Of a stretch of 64,000 nt of DNA, positions 27,762 to 36,654 are shown in pieces. The DNA comes from Paenibacillus endoradicis (GTDB taxonomy: Bacteria > Bacillota > Bacilli > Paenibacillales > Paenibacillaceae): the NCBI RefSeq assembly GCF_024721975.1, contig NZ_JANQBB010000011.1, forward strand, positions 1 through 64,000. The letters run 5' to 3'. The notes under the pieces were generated by a model. That model saw only the letters and a program-made list of their open reading frames with translations, was not told where the DNA came from and made no database searches. A program made the position numbers and the translations under genes. Position 1 is the first letter of the stretch, and each line of letters starts with the position of its first letter.

Positions 27762-29240
27762 TCATTTTTTTTCTTGATCAAGATTGTCTTTTTCTTCAAT
27801 CATGTTCTCTTCTGTTATTTCAATGCGGCCAGCTTTGGCATTGGCTTGATTTCTTCGTTCAATGAGCTCACTGGAAATTTTACGTTGCTTTTCTTCTGTA
27901 AGATCAAACCATGCAATACATATAGCAAGAGCTCCGATGACACCAGGCAATACACCAACGAGAATTCTAAGTCCAAACAGTGTCGAACTGCTTTGTTCTA
28001 TTCCCGGGACATATCCGATAACAGATAGCGCTCCTGCTGCTATAGCACCAGATATAGCTGTAGCGAAGGTTTGGATAAAACCATTGAAAGAGCTCATAAA
28101 TGCATTTAAGTTAAGCCCGCTCTTCCACTCGGTATAATCAATTGCAGCAGGCATTAAAGCCATTTGTGCAGGGCTACCAAAACCACCAATTAAACTACCT
28201 AAAACCGATACTGCGATTTGAATCATAAGGCCAGTATTATTAGCTGGAATAAACAAGATGACAGGACATAAGACTAGATTGACAATAACTCCAGCTAGCA
28301 CTGTGTTTTTCAAACCAAAACGTCTTATAACCCGCTGACTAAATGCCACACCTATTAACGTTGGAATTAGAACGACGATCCCCATAATCGACATTAGGCT
28401 TTCATTATTGAAAAAATACTTATAAAAATGAATTTGAACACCAGAGCGAAGACCAGATGATAGAGCATTTGCAAACAAATAAATATATAGAATGACTGCA
28501 TATTTATTCGTGAAAGTTGCGGACAGCATCTTCATAAACGAAGGGGACTTCTGATCTTTAGGTGCAGTTACAACATATCTTTCTTTAATTTTAATGGATT
28601 GATAGATTGATATGACGATAGTGATAACTGCAGCCACCAGCATTAGAATCGAAAATCCTTTGGCATCATCACCCTCACCTAAAGCTTTATATAAAGGGAC
28701 AATGCCCACTTGAACGATCAAGGCACCGATTAAAATAAATAGAAAGCTTAATTGACCTATTGCTATTCTTTCGTCTATTCTCTTAGTAACAGTAGGTATA
28801 ACTGCATTGCTCGGTATCGTAATAATGGAGGCGAATGTGCTGTAAATCGTATAGGTAACGACAGCGTATATCAGCTTTCCGGTATCACTGAGGTCAGGTA
28901 CAGTAAATGTTAACCAGCCACTAATCGCAAAAGGAACGCCCAATATAACGAACCAAGGAGTGTATTTCCCCCACGGTGTCTTGATTCTATCCACCATGGC
29001 GCCAAACAATGGAGCAAGCAACGCATCAAATATACGAACTACAAGAAATAAGGTGGCTACAATTGCTGGGCTAATTTTCATGAAGTCTGTGTAGAAGAAT
29101 AGTAAATACATTTGAATAATCTGATAATGAAATGTATTTGGAGCGTTTCCTAGTACGAGTCCTAACTTTTCACTGCGTTTCATCTTTGGTTGTTCGCCGT
29201 CAACGTCTGAAGAATGCTGAACCACCCCATTAGATGCCAT
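27762..29240 (-). CDS. GPH-family (glycoside-pentoside-hexuronide) sugar:cation symporter
   Basis: A 492-residue MFS-fold membrane transporter with about 12 transmembrane segments. Family signatures are GNAPNTFHYQIIQMYLLFFYTDF, FDALLAPLFGAMVDRIKTPWGKYTPWF and AAIDYTEWKSGLN. It probably imports uronides or oligo-uronides/rhamnosides for the enzymes around it. The frame opens at 29297, but GGAGGG precedes the ATG at 29240. It is first in an operon with the PKD-domain hydrolase, and a cre-like site lies just upstream, so catabolite repression is likely. Confidence 0.9.
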   Translation of the reverse strand: MASNGVVQHSSDVDGEQPKMKRSEKLGLVLGNAPNTFHYQIIQMYLLFFYTDFMKISPAIVATLFLVVRIFDALLAPLFGAMVDRIKTPWGKYTPWFVILGVPFAISGWLTFTVPDLSDTGKLIYAVVTYTIYSTFASIITIPSNAVIPTVTKRIDERIAIGQLSFLFILIGALIVQVGIVPLYKALGEGDDAKGFSILMLVAAVITIVISIYQSIKIKERYVVTAPKDQKSPSFMKMLSATFTNKYAVILYIYLFANALSSGLRSGVQIHFYKYFFNNESLMSIMGIVVLIPTLIGVAFSQRVIRRFGLKNTVLAGVIVNLVLCPVILFIPANNTGLMIQIAVSVLGSLIGGFGSPAQMALMPAAIDYTEWKSGLNLNAFMSSFNGFIQTFATAISGAIAAGALSVIGYVPGIEQSSSTLFGLRILVGVLPGVIGALAICIAWFDLTEEKQRKISSELIERRNQANAKAGRIEITEENMIEEKDNLDQEKK

Positions 29241-29262
29241 AAATATCCCTCCGAGTAATAGT

Positions 29263-29278
29263 TTAAAAGCGCTTTCAT
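29263..29278. promoter_or_regulatory. Putative cre (CcpA) site
   Basis: On the minus strand ATGAAAGCGCTTTTAA closely matches the cre consensus TGNAANCGNWNNCA (last position differs). It lies about 23 bp upstream of the GPH transporter start and about 31 bp before the divergent AraC gene, a position suited to repressing transcription by glucose. Confidence 0.65.
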
Positions 29279-29309
29279 GTGAAATTATGGCATACATCTA
29301 GTTCGTATT

Positions 29310-30599
29310 ATGGTATGTTATGTAGAAAAATTGTACAAATTCGAGGTGTTGATAATTATTACAGCGAACAATTATCCTGACTTATCATATTTATGTAAAT
29401 TAACACATGAAAGTCTGCAGCTACCCGTCTTTTGTCAATCAACGGAAGATTTGCAGGAGCAATTGTATCTAAGTGCAGGGGTACCTAAACATCCTTTCTT
29501 AAACGATCCAATAGAGATTTTTCGTTCTGTAGCCCATCAAGGAACAGCATTGGACGGTCCAGTTATTCATGTAACTAATTATTTGGAGCAGTTTGCCGTA
29601 GTTCCAGTGAAGCGAAATGGGAAATGCCAAGCCGTTATTGTGATTGGCCCAGTTATACGGAAAAAAGCAAACGACTCTCAATTCACCGAGCTATTAAATG
29701 ATCATAATATTGCGAGTGAAGAACGAGTCAAATGGATGACTTATTGGGGAAGCCTTCAAGCAGTAGATCAAATGCGATGTTTACATATTTGTGTATCGAC
29801 GAATTGGATGGTGAATCAGGAGGCACTAGATATTACAGATGTGATTCAATTCAATTTGCAATATGGGGTATCAAAAAAGAAAAAAAAGTTGGAGCTTGAG
29901 CTCGCGGATTGGAGAGAATATTCGATCTTCCAAGAGGGAATTGCGACGACGAATCAATTGCTTGACTACATACGTAACGGGAATAAAACGGAGCTAATGA
30001 AAAAACTTATCGAATATATAAATAGTGTAGGGGATATCGGGGTAAAGTCTAGTCGAAGCCAGCTGAGAAGCGTCAAAAATCTCGCTATTTGTGGGATAGC
30101 TTTAAGTAGCCGTGCCGCCACCGAAGGTGGGATGTATGATGAATTAGCTTCTACCCTATGCGACTTACATATTAAGCATATTGAAGAATTGCATGAATTT
30201 GCTTTAATTGATGCTGCTGTCGTCAGTGCTATAGTTGATTTTGCCGATCGTGTCAGTCAGATTCGTAATAACGGAGTGTCCAAAGTCGTCCAATCTAGTA
30301 AAGAATATATATATCTACATCTTTTTGAAGAAATAACTTTACAGCAGCTTGCAAAGGTGTCTGGAGTTAATCCACATTACTTATCACAGTTATTCAAGAA
30401 AGAGACTGGCTTAACATTAATAAACTATATTCAGCGGGAACGCATTGATGAGGCGAAGAAGCTGCTAGATCATTCCAACGACACAATTTCGAGCATCGGT
30501 ACTCGACTAACTTTTTACGATCAAGCACATTTTATTAAAGTATTTAAGAAGCATGAGGGAGTAACACCCAAGCATTATAGAGACCGTTTTAGAAAATAA
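29310..30599 (+). CDS. AraC-family regulator with long N-terminal sensor domain
   Basis: A 429-residue regulator. An N-terminal region of about 300 residues (HPFLNDPIEIFRS, FAVVPVKRNGKCQAVIVIGPV) looks like a PocR/PAS-type sensor found on Paenibacillus AraC proteins. The last about 105 residues are the AraC HTH domain (SGVNPHYLSQLFKKETGLTLINYI ... YDQAHFIKVFKKHEGVTPKHYRDR). It is divergent from the transporter operon with a 69-bp gap, so it likely controls it. The start is uncertain: ATG 29310 lacks a clear SD, and GAGGTG at 29343 sits too close to a TTG at 29349. A decayed paralogue of its HTH domain lies at 36335. Confidence 0.8.
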   Translation: MVCYVEKLYKFEVLIIITANNYPDLSYLCKLTHESLQLPVFCQSTEDLQEQLYLSAGVPKHPFLNDPIEIFRSVAHQGTALDGPVIHVTNYLEQFAVVPVKRNGKCQAVIVIGPVIRKKANDSQFTELLNDHNIASEERVKWMTYWGSLQAVDQMRCLHICVSTNWMVNQEALDITDVIQFNLQYGVSKKKKKLELELADWREYSIFQEGIATTNQLLDYIRNGNKTELMKKLIEYINSVGDIGVKSSRSQLRSVKNLAICGIALSSRAATEGGMYDELASTLCDLHIKHIEELHEFALIDAAVVSAIVDFADRVSQIRNNGVSKVVQSSKEYIYLHLFEEITLQQLAKVSGVNPHYLSQLFKKETGLTLINYIQRERIDEAKKLLDHSNDTISSIGTRLTFYDQAHFIKVFKKHEGVTPKHYRDRFRK

Positions 30600-30706
30600 A
30601 CCTGAAATGCAAAGCAACTATAGTGATTTGTGAGTGAACGTATCGTTTCAATGTGCTGATGAGGTTTTGAAAGATATTGCATTGTATCAATGAGTCTTTA
30701 TGGTGA

Positions 30707-30746
30707 ACATAGGGTACGCGAGAAATCGCGTACCTTGTTAAGCTTC
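30707..30746. terminator. Probable bidirectional terminator
   Basis: GGTACGCGA-GAAA-TCGCGTACC forms a perfect stem extended by AACA/TGTT, followed by a T-rich stretch. It lies between the convergent AraC gene and the Gfo/aldolase/kinase operon. Confidence 0.7.
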
Positions 30747-30817
30747 TTTTTCTATACTTTATTCTCCATAAAGCAAACTTACCTTACTTAATCCACTCTC
30801 AATGAACATCGTTTTAA

Positions 30818-31972
30818 TTATTGCCAGTTAATAGAGATGGTTTGACCTGAACGATGAGAATCTAAAGCTGCAGTAAATAAACGATGACTATCTGTTGCTT
30901 CTTCTGGTAATGCGCATTGAAACGTCTGCATCATTGCTTTACCGTTAACGACTTCATCACAGAATGCTGCCCACATTTGTAAAATGGAGTCGGAGAATCC
31001 AAATTCAAAAATAGTACCAGTTATAGTCTCATATGCAGACTTATAAGGCACATCTACAACGTGCCAAGCTTGCTGTTGACCTGAAGTATAAGGGAGGGAG
31101 GATATTTGCTTAGGATTTTTGGTTGAAAATTTTGCGGAAAACTCCGTTCCGTTAATCTGGAGAAACCAAGTATTCATATGCCCAGGTGCGATTCGTTTCG
31201 TAGATAATATCATTGGGAAACTTGAACCATTAGCATTTACATCACAGGCAAGGATGGCATTATCCCATGTTTCACAAGGCAACATTCCTCCTTTACCATC
31301 AGGTCGTTCATCTACAACTTTGGAAAGTAATGATCGAACACTATTCGGCTTCCAACCAAATCGCAGGGGGAGATGAAGCACATGAAGACCCAAATCACCC
31401 ATACAACCATATTCACCATTTGATTGAATTTGTCGTTTCCAATTGATAGGTTTGTTTGGATCTAGATCACTCGAATGCCAAAATCCTGCTTCCACATCAA
31501 TAATTTTCCCAAAGCGGCCCTCATTCACCCACTGTACAATTTGTTGTGCTCCTGGGAAAAATGGAAACTCAGATGAACATCTTACAAGCACATTAGGATT
31601 TGCTTCCATTGCGGTTTGAATCTCATAATTTGCATCCAAATCAATCCCAAACGGCTTTTCACCTAGTAAGTGTTTACCAGAATGAATGATGTCGATATAA
31701 ATTTGAGCATGTAGATGATGTGGAACTGCACAATAAATGGCATCTACAGTGGAATCTTCAAGTAAATCTTTATAATTGATATAAGTACGCTCTACGCTAT
31801 TAATATTTTCGAGAAACCACTTTGTTGCATTTGGATTTGCATCACAAACTGCTACAATACGCGGCTCAAAATTAACTTGTGTCAGATGACACCATCTTGC
31901 CGTAACGCTAGTAAATTCTTTTCCCATCAATCCACAACCAATGACTCCAAAGCGAATAACCTTTTTACTCAT
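30818..31972 (-). CDS. Gfo/Idh/MocA-family dehydrogenase
   Basis: A 384-residue NAD(P)-dependent sugar or polyol dehydrogenase. Rossmann motif GVIGCGLMGKEF (about 8-19), EKPFGIDLDANYE with the conserved Lys, and GCMGDLGLHVLHLPL containing the conserved His. It is the last gene of a three-gene operon with an aldolase and a PfkB kinase; its ATG overlaps the aldolase stop (ATGA). I infer that it oxidises the pathway's sugar or polyol before or after phosphorylation. Closest analogy is with inositol- and ketose-type dehydrogenases, but the substrate is unknown. Confidence 0.87.
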   Translation of the reverse strand: MSKKVIRFGVIGCGLMGKEFTSVTARWCHLTQVNFEPRIVAVCDANPNATKWFLENINSVERTYINYKDLLEDSTVDAIYCAVPHHLHAQIYIDIIHSGKHLLGEKPFGIDLDANYEIQTAMEANPNVLVRCSSEFPFFPGAQQIVQWVNEGRFGKIIDVEAGFWHSSDLDPNKPINWKRQIQSNGEYGCMGDLGLHVLHLPLRFGWKPNSVRSLLSKVVDERPDGKGGMLPCETWDNAILACDVNANGSSFPMILSTKRIAPGHMNTWFLQINGTEFSAKFSTKNPKQISSLPYTSGQQQAWHVVDVPYKSAYETITGTIFEFGFSDSILQMWAAFCDEVVNGKAMMQTFQCALPEEATDSHRLFTAALDSHRSGQTISINWQ

Positions 31973-32814
31973 CGGATGACTTCTCCTTTCAAAATATGGA
32001 GTGCTTTTTCTTTCGTTGCATTATGATGAACAATTTCCATCAACGCTGCGATCATTCCAGCTGGATGAGGATGTTGTATAACGTTACGACCATAGACGAT
32101 TCCGGATGCTCCTTGGTTCATTAATTCTACAGTGCGAGTAATGATTTCTTCATCACTTGCTCTGCCACCGCCACGAACAAGAACTGGTATTCCAGATGCT
32201 ACTTCAATAATACGATGATATTCTTTTACATCATCACATGGATCTGCTTTAATAACATCTGCTCCAAGTTCTACAGCTTGACGTACAAGAGGCATTATCT
32301 TCTGAATATCGCCATCCACCATATAACCACCTTTGACATCGTTAGGAAGCATCACTAGTGGTTCAACCATCAATGTCATACCATATTTCTCGCATTCAGT
32401 TTTTAAGAGAGCAACATTTCGAATACATTGATGGTGAAGTTCAGGGTGATTAGGAAGAAGTAATAGATTCACACATACAGCTACTGCATCCCACTTTACA
32501 GCTTGTTCAACTGCTTGATGAATTAACTCGCTGAACAACACTTGAGGTAATTTTGTGCTATAGATGTTAGCTACATCAGTACGTAATACTAATCCTGGTT
32601 TGTTCTTTCCCGGCATTTCTTGAAGCAAACGAGCTTGACCAGAGCTTAGCTGAACACAATCTGGGTTCGTGGACACTACTGTTTCTATTGTTTTTTTCAT
32701 ATCTTCAATTCCAGATAGAAACGAATTTTCATTGAAAAATCCATGATCAATAGCAACATCAAAACATTTTCCTTGCTCGCTAAACATACGGTTTAAACGT
32801 GGTTTACGATACAT
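31969..32814 (-). CDS. DhnA/LsrF-type class I aldolase
   Basis: A 281-residue TIM-barrel aldolase of the DeoC/LacD/DhnA (PF01791-type) family. FDVAIDHGFFNE near the N-terminus is the usual second-strand motif. LGADVIKADPCDD carries the likely Schiff-base lysine, and VLVRGGGRASDEE and GASGIVYGRNVIQHPHP bind the phosphate and close the barrel. It should cleave a phosphorylated ketose or deoxy-keto sugar into a triose-phosphate and an aldehyde. AAGGAGAG supports the ATG at 32814 rather than 32874. It sits 13 bp after the PfkB kinase and overlaps the dehydrogenase gene. Confidence 0.85.
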   Translation of the reverse strand: MYRKPRLNRMFSEQGKCFDVAIDHGFFNENSFLSGIEDMKKTIETVVSTNPDCVQLSSGQARLLQEMPGKNKPGLVLRTDVANIYSTKLPQVLFSELIHQAVEQAVKWDAVAVCVNLLLLPNHPELHHQCIRNVALLKTECEKYGMTLMVEPLVMLPNDVKGGYMVDGDIQKIMPLVRQAVELGADVIKADPCDDVKEYHRIIEVASGIPVLVRGGGRASDEEIITRTVELMNQGASGIVYGRNVIQHPHPAGMIAALMEIVHHNATKEKALHILKGEVIR

Positions 32815-32827
32815 AATCACACTCTCC

Positions 32828-34036
32828 TTATGAATAAAAATGATCTCTAGCCCCTCGATAAACGATAACTTCATTTTGAAAATGGGGAATAAATCCTGTT
32901 AAATGAAGTTGCATATGAGACTGCTCCCAACCTGCAGCAATCCGTGAATTTAATTCATCGGAGTGGATAATTCCACTCGTAGCATCTGCTTGCTCTACAT
33001 TACATGCTCCAGTCGCAACAGCATTGATCAATACTTGTTCTGGATTTAATTTTTGAACAAATCCAGCAATGAATCCTGCAATAGTACAGTCACCAGCACC
33101 AGTAGTTCCAACAACGTCTACTTTAAAGCAGGGGATATATAACTCGCGATTGTACCAACATTCAATATTTTCATGGGCATACCGCCCAGATTGTAGTAAT
33201 CTGGTTTTGTTAGCGGTTGTCCTCATATATAATCCATATTCACCTAGTTTAATTACAACGATTGGAGATCCCATAGTAAGAAGAATATTTGCGAGTTCAT
33301 ATAGGAGCGGGGCATCGACGTGATCAATTATATGTTCACTACCAAATTTTTGTAGCATTTCTTCATATTTTTCTCGATGAACCATAAACAGAATTTCTTC
33401 AAGGCTTGGAAAAAATAAGTCGACACAGGGTAATAGTTTAGTTAAAATCTCAATCCAGTCCAATTGTCCAGAGTATGAGTCAGGATCAGGCTTAGCTAAA
33501 TCTAATGATGTTGTGTTACCTGCTTCTTTTGCTTTGAACATTAGACTTATTATTTCTGCTCCATTATTTTCATACATTTGTCTCATAAGAGGGGGATACC
33601 CAAAATGAAATAATCCAGCTTGCAGCAACGTTTCAAATTTTATATCGTTTGAATGAAAAGTATCATTAGCACCTGTAAAGTGAAGGAACATACGATCCAT
33701 ATTCTGTGGACTGATTACAATGGAATAGGACGTATATTCACCTTGAGTGATAATCATATCATCAGCCAATGAATTGTCTACTTTTTGGAATATAGAAATA
33801 ATAGTTTCTCCTATAAAGTCATCTCCAACTTTACCCATTAATTGAACAGGTATTCCAAGTCGATGTAGTGCTAAACCGGTATTAGCTACAGCTCCCCCAG
33901 TCGCCAGCACAGCTTTGCCAATATCCATTAACCTACCTGGTACTATTTCAAAATCATCTCCTTTTATTGTAGGAATAATATCGAGACAAATATGACCTCC
34001 AACTATAACAGGATAAGGGACTGGTATTCTCGACAA
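32828..34036 (-). CDS. PfkB-family carbohydrate kinase
   Basis: A 402-residue ribokinase-superfamily kinase. N-terminal GGHICLDIIP and ATGGAVANTGLALHRLGI, and the C-terminal anion-hole/catalytic motif GTTGAGDCTIAGF (base Asp in GAGD). It is longer than typical PfkB kinases (about 310-340), with an insertion around 180-270. The TTG start at 34036 has an AGGAGG SD 7 nt upstream; an ATG nearby is out of frame. It is the first gene of the kinase-aldolase-dehydrogenase operon and divergent from an AraC regulator. It probably phosphorylates the sugar cut by the aldolase. Confidence 0.87.
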   Translation of the reverse strand: MSRIPVPYPVIVGGHICLDIIPTIKGDDFEIVPGRLMDIGKAVLATGGAVANTGLALHRLGIPVQLMGKVGDDFIGETIISIFQKVDNSLADDMIITQGEYTSYSIVISPQNMDRMFLHFTGANDTFHSNDIKFETLLQAGLFHFGYPPLMRQMYENNGAEIISLMFKAKEAGNTTSLDLAKPDPDSYSGQLDWIEILTKLLPCVDLFFPSLEEILFMVHREKYEEMLQKFGSEHIIDHVDAPLLYELANILLTMGSPIVVIKLGEYGLYMRTTANKTRLLQSGRYAHENIECWYNRELYIPCFKVDVVGTTGAGDCTIAGFIAGFVQKLNPEQVLINAVATGACNVEQADATSGIIHSDELNSRIAAGWEQSHMQLHLTGFIPHFQNEVIVYRGARDHFYS

Positions 34037-34136
34037 ATTTCATCCTCCTCTATATCGAATTCCAATTTTATGTAGTAACATACTAAATAAAGAAATTCAT
34101 ATTTACATTTCCATATGAATAACTTGGAGGACATTG

Positions 34137-35117
34137 ATGAATAACGAATATGAAATCATTAATCATCCTAGAATGAAGCATTTCAATCCATTTATTGTGA
34201 ATTTATCGTTTCGAAACTCTCATCTGCATAATGATTTCGAAATATGTTTATTACTAGAAGGGGAATGTACGGTTAATTCGAAAAAAGAAAGCTATAATTT
34301 AACTAAAGATTCAATCATTTTATTCAATCCTATACAACCACATGAAATATTGACACAAAATAATAGTGCATTAATATTATCACTACAAATTTCCAATAAA
34401 TTTTGTGTTAATTACTTTCCTACAATATCCAATACTAATTTTAGCGTATCAAATCTTACTCCTTTTCTTTCAGAAGAAGATAATCGAATGTTAATATCAT
34501 TAATTAATCATTTATCCTCGGCTTACTTTAAGCATGATTATGGTTATGAGTTCAAATGTTTAAGCTTAATAAATCATTTGTTTTATACATTGTTTCAATT
34601 AATCCCTCATGCTTCAATAAGCGATGAAGAACGTGCAAATAATCTCCAACGTCTTCATAGAGTTAATAGAATCATAAGTTATATTGAGGAGAATTATTCA
34701 AGTAAACTGTTTCTTTCTACGATTGCAGAGCGTGAGAAATTATCTTTAACGTACTTGTCATATTTCTTCAAAGACAACTTAAATACAACTTTTCAAAATT
34801 ATTTGAATCAAGTTCGCCTAGATAGGGCAAAGCAACTCATTTTACAAACCAATATGAAATTAATAGATATCTGTTTAGAATGTGGTTTCTCAGATACACG
34901 TTACTTAAATAATATGTTTTTCAAGCAATTTGGATGTACACCAATAGCATATAGAAATAATCATAAACAGATTTACGATGTAAGCCCGAGAGTCGATCTA
35001 TCCAATGCTCAGCATTTCTATTCGGATGCTGAAAGCTTAACTATTCTAAAAAAATATGCAGATGGACTTAATGAGTATCAGAGCTTCAATCTCGAAATAC
35101 ATAAGTCATTCGATTGA
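34137..35117 (+). CDS. AraC-family regulator
   Basis: A 326-residue regulator. The N-terminal cupin has SHLHNDFEICLLLEGECTVN. The AraC HTH domain at about 180-285 has SLTYLSYFFKDNLNTTFQNYL and CGFSDTRYLNNMFFKQFGCTPIAYR, followed by an extra tail of about 40 residues. It is divergent from the PfkB kinase operon across 100 bp and convergent with the TIM-barrel isomerase, so it is the likely controller of the unassigned sugar pathway. GGAGG supports ATG 34137 over TTG 34134. Confidence 0.85.
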   Translation: MNNEYEIINHPRMKHFNPFIVNLSFRNSHLHNDFEICLLLEGECTVNSKKESYNLTKDSIILFNPIQPHEILTQNNSALILSLQISNKFCVNYFPTISNTNFSVSNLTPFLSEEDNRMLISLINHLSSAYFKHDYGYEFKCLSLINHLFYTLFQLIPHASISDEERANNLQRLHRVNRIISYIEENYSSKLFLSTIAEREKLSLTYLSYFFKDNLNTTFQNYLNQVRLDRAKQLILQTNMKLIDICLECGFSDTRYLNNMFFKQFGCTPIAYRNNHKQIYDVSPRVDLSNAQHFYSDAESLTILKKYADGLNEYQSFNLEIHKSFD

Positions 35118-35126
35118 CAGTAAATT

Positions 35127-35173
35127 CTTTATCATACAACGAACTGCTTATTAACGTAGGTTGTATGATAAAG
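35127..35173. terminator. Inverted repeat between convergent genes
   Basis: CTTTATCATACAAC and GTTGTATGATAAAG form a perfect 14-bp stem with a 19-nt loop. No clear T run follows on either strand, so terminator function is only inferred from position. Confidence 0.55.
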
Positions 35174-35195
35174 AGTGATGGTTTGCATGAAATCT

Positions 35196-36233
35196 CTATT
35201 GGTCAATACCCATTAGTAGATTCATGACGTACATTTCTAAGCCTTCAAAATCACGATTAGCGACGCATAACTTTTGATATTCATAATCGAAGCGTTCAAC
35301 TTTAATTTCCAAAGCCTTAATTATTTTTAAGCTGTTCTCCAAATGTTTAAAGCTATCCTTATCAACTGTTGTTCGCATCGCTTTAACATCTAACCCAACA
35401 TATTCTCCATTTGAACCATAGTTATTTTCCTTTAATACTTTGATCTGATTAAAGGCTTGACGTAGATTTTCAACACCAAAGCTTTTATCCTGATCAAATT
35501 TCATCCCATTTTGGTCATTCAGATGGACACCCCATAATTTATTCATCGCTATTGCAAAACCTATTTCATGAGATGGATCAAGACCAGATAAAATAGCATG
35601 TGCAGATTCCAATAATCCTCCAACTCTGGTAGGATCAATTGTTGCAGCTGATACAGCTAACACGTGTCCCATTGTTCCACAAATGCTTCGATCAATAGGT
35701 TCATTTGGTTTAGGCTCAATGACAACTTTAATATTTTTGTCATATGTAAGCATGCTGTTAATAGCTTCTATTAATTGCTTTGTTGCATCAACAGGACTTT
35801 TACTTTCAGCACATAACGTACCTTCTCTAGCTAACCACAATACAATTTTGTCGCATCCTAATTCGTTTGCGATATCTATAGAGCGGTATGAGCGCCACAT
35901 AGCAAATTCTCGATCAACCTCTGACGTAGACATATAACCACCCTCGATTGTATGAGGATCCATCCATAGTCTAGGAGCAACAAACTCTGCAACTAAATTG
36001 TACTTATCTAGTAACGCTTTGACCTTTCTTGCTTCAAGCTTGATGTCCTCTTCGGCTAATTCATTGATGTTTGGCACTGCATCATCATCATGAAATTGAA
36101 TGGCACTAAATCCGATTTCTGAGAATCTTTTCAATTTCTCTTCAAAGTCAATTTCACTTCTTACTGCAGGGCCGTAAGTATCTGCTCCATTATGTACATT
36201 CCATGGACCAACCGAATATTTAAATATAGACAT
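35196..36233 (-). CDS. Xylose isomerase-like TIM-barrel protein
   Basis: A 345-residue sugar isomerase/epimerase-family protein related to xylose and rhamnose isomerases. GFSAIQFHDDDAVPN (active-site histidine region), KVVIEPKPNEP (metal-binding Glu), GGLLESAHAILSG and WGVHLNDQNGMKFDQDKSFG (metal-binding His/Asp) are in xylose-isomerase order. AAAGGGGAT supports the ATG at 36233. It is monocistronic and convergent with the AraC gene of the PfkB/aldolase operon. I infer that it supplies the ketose to that operon, but its sugar is unknown. Confidence 0.8.
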   Translation of the reverse strand: MSIFKYSVGPWNVHNGADTYGPAVRSEIDFEEKLKRFSEIGFSAIQFHDDDAVPNINELAEEDIKLEARKVKALLDKYNLVAEFVAPRLWMDPHTIEGGYMSTSEVDREFAMWRSYRSIDIANELGCDKIVLWLAREGTLCAESKSPVDATKQLIEAINSMLTYDKNIKVVIEPKPNEPIDRSICGTMGHVLAVSAATIDPTRVGGLLESAHAILSGLDPSHEIGFAIAMNKLWGVHLNDQNGMKFDQDKSFGVENLRQAFNQIKVLKENNYGSNGEYVGLDVKAMRTTVDKDSFKHLENSLKIIKALEIKVERFDYEYQKLCVANRDFEGLEMYVMNLLMGIDQ

Positions 36234-36334
36234 ACATTTAATCCCCTTTTTTTGGAATTATGTTGCACTCATAGTATAGTTCGAATATCTGTTAATCACA
36301 TGCATAACTTTACGATTACTAACCTACATGTTTG

Positions 36335-36575
36335 CGGTAGCTAGAATTGTCCAAAGTGGTTCAAGCAAGTAAAAAATACATTTATCTGCATTTGTTTGAA
36401 GAGATAACGTTGCAGAAGCTTGATCATTTCAACGACATAATCTCAAACATCGGTGCTCGGCTTACCGTCTACGATCAGGCATATTTTATTAAAACCTTCA
36501 AGAAGCATGAGGAGTACCTTCTAAACAATACAGAAATCGTTAGTGATAATAAGATGGAAATCCAAAAAAGGCACC
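36335..36575 (+). pseudogene. Decayed AraC HTH-domain fragment
   Basis: The frame from 36347 (SKVVQASKKYIYLHLFEEITLQKL) matches the HTH domain of the AraC gene at 29310 (SKVVQSSKEYIYLHLFEEITLQQL) at protein and DNA level. It then jumps directly to LDHFNDIISNIGARL, losing about 40 residues including the first HTH. The junction lies where similar AGCAGCTT / AGAAGCTG stretches occur in the intact gene. After KKHE the frame shifts by one base; in the shifted frame VPSKQYRNR and a stop correspond to the intact TPKHYRDR end. There is no N-terminal sensor. Clearly non-functional. Confidence 0.85.
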
Positions 36576-36600
36576 TTAGAAGAGTGAATGATATAAGAAA

Positions 36601-36645
36601 AAAACAAGCACATCTGAACAATCAGTTCGGATGTGCTTGTTTTTG
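36601..36645 (+). terminator. Terminator after the AraC remnant
   Basis: An almost perfect stem of about 19 bp (AAAACAAGCACATC.../...GATGTGCTTGTTTT) is followed by a T run. It is better preserved than the gene before it. Confidence 0.88.
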
Positions 36646-36654
36646 AATTTATGT

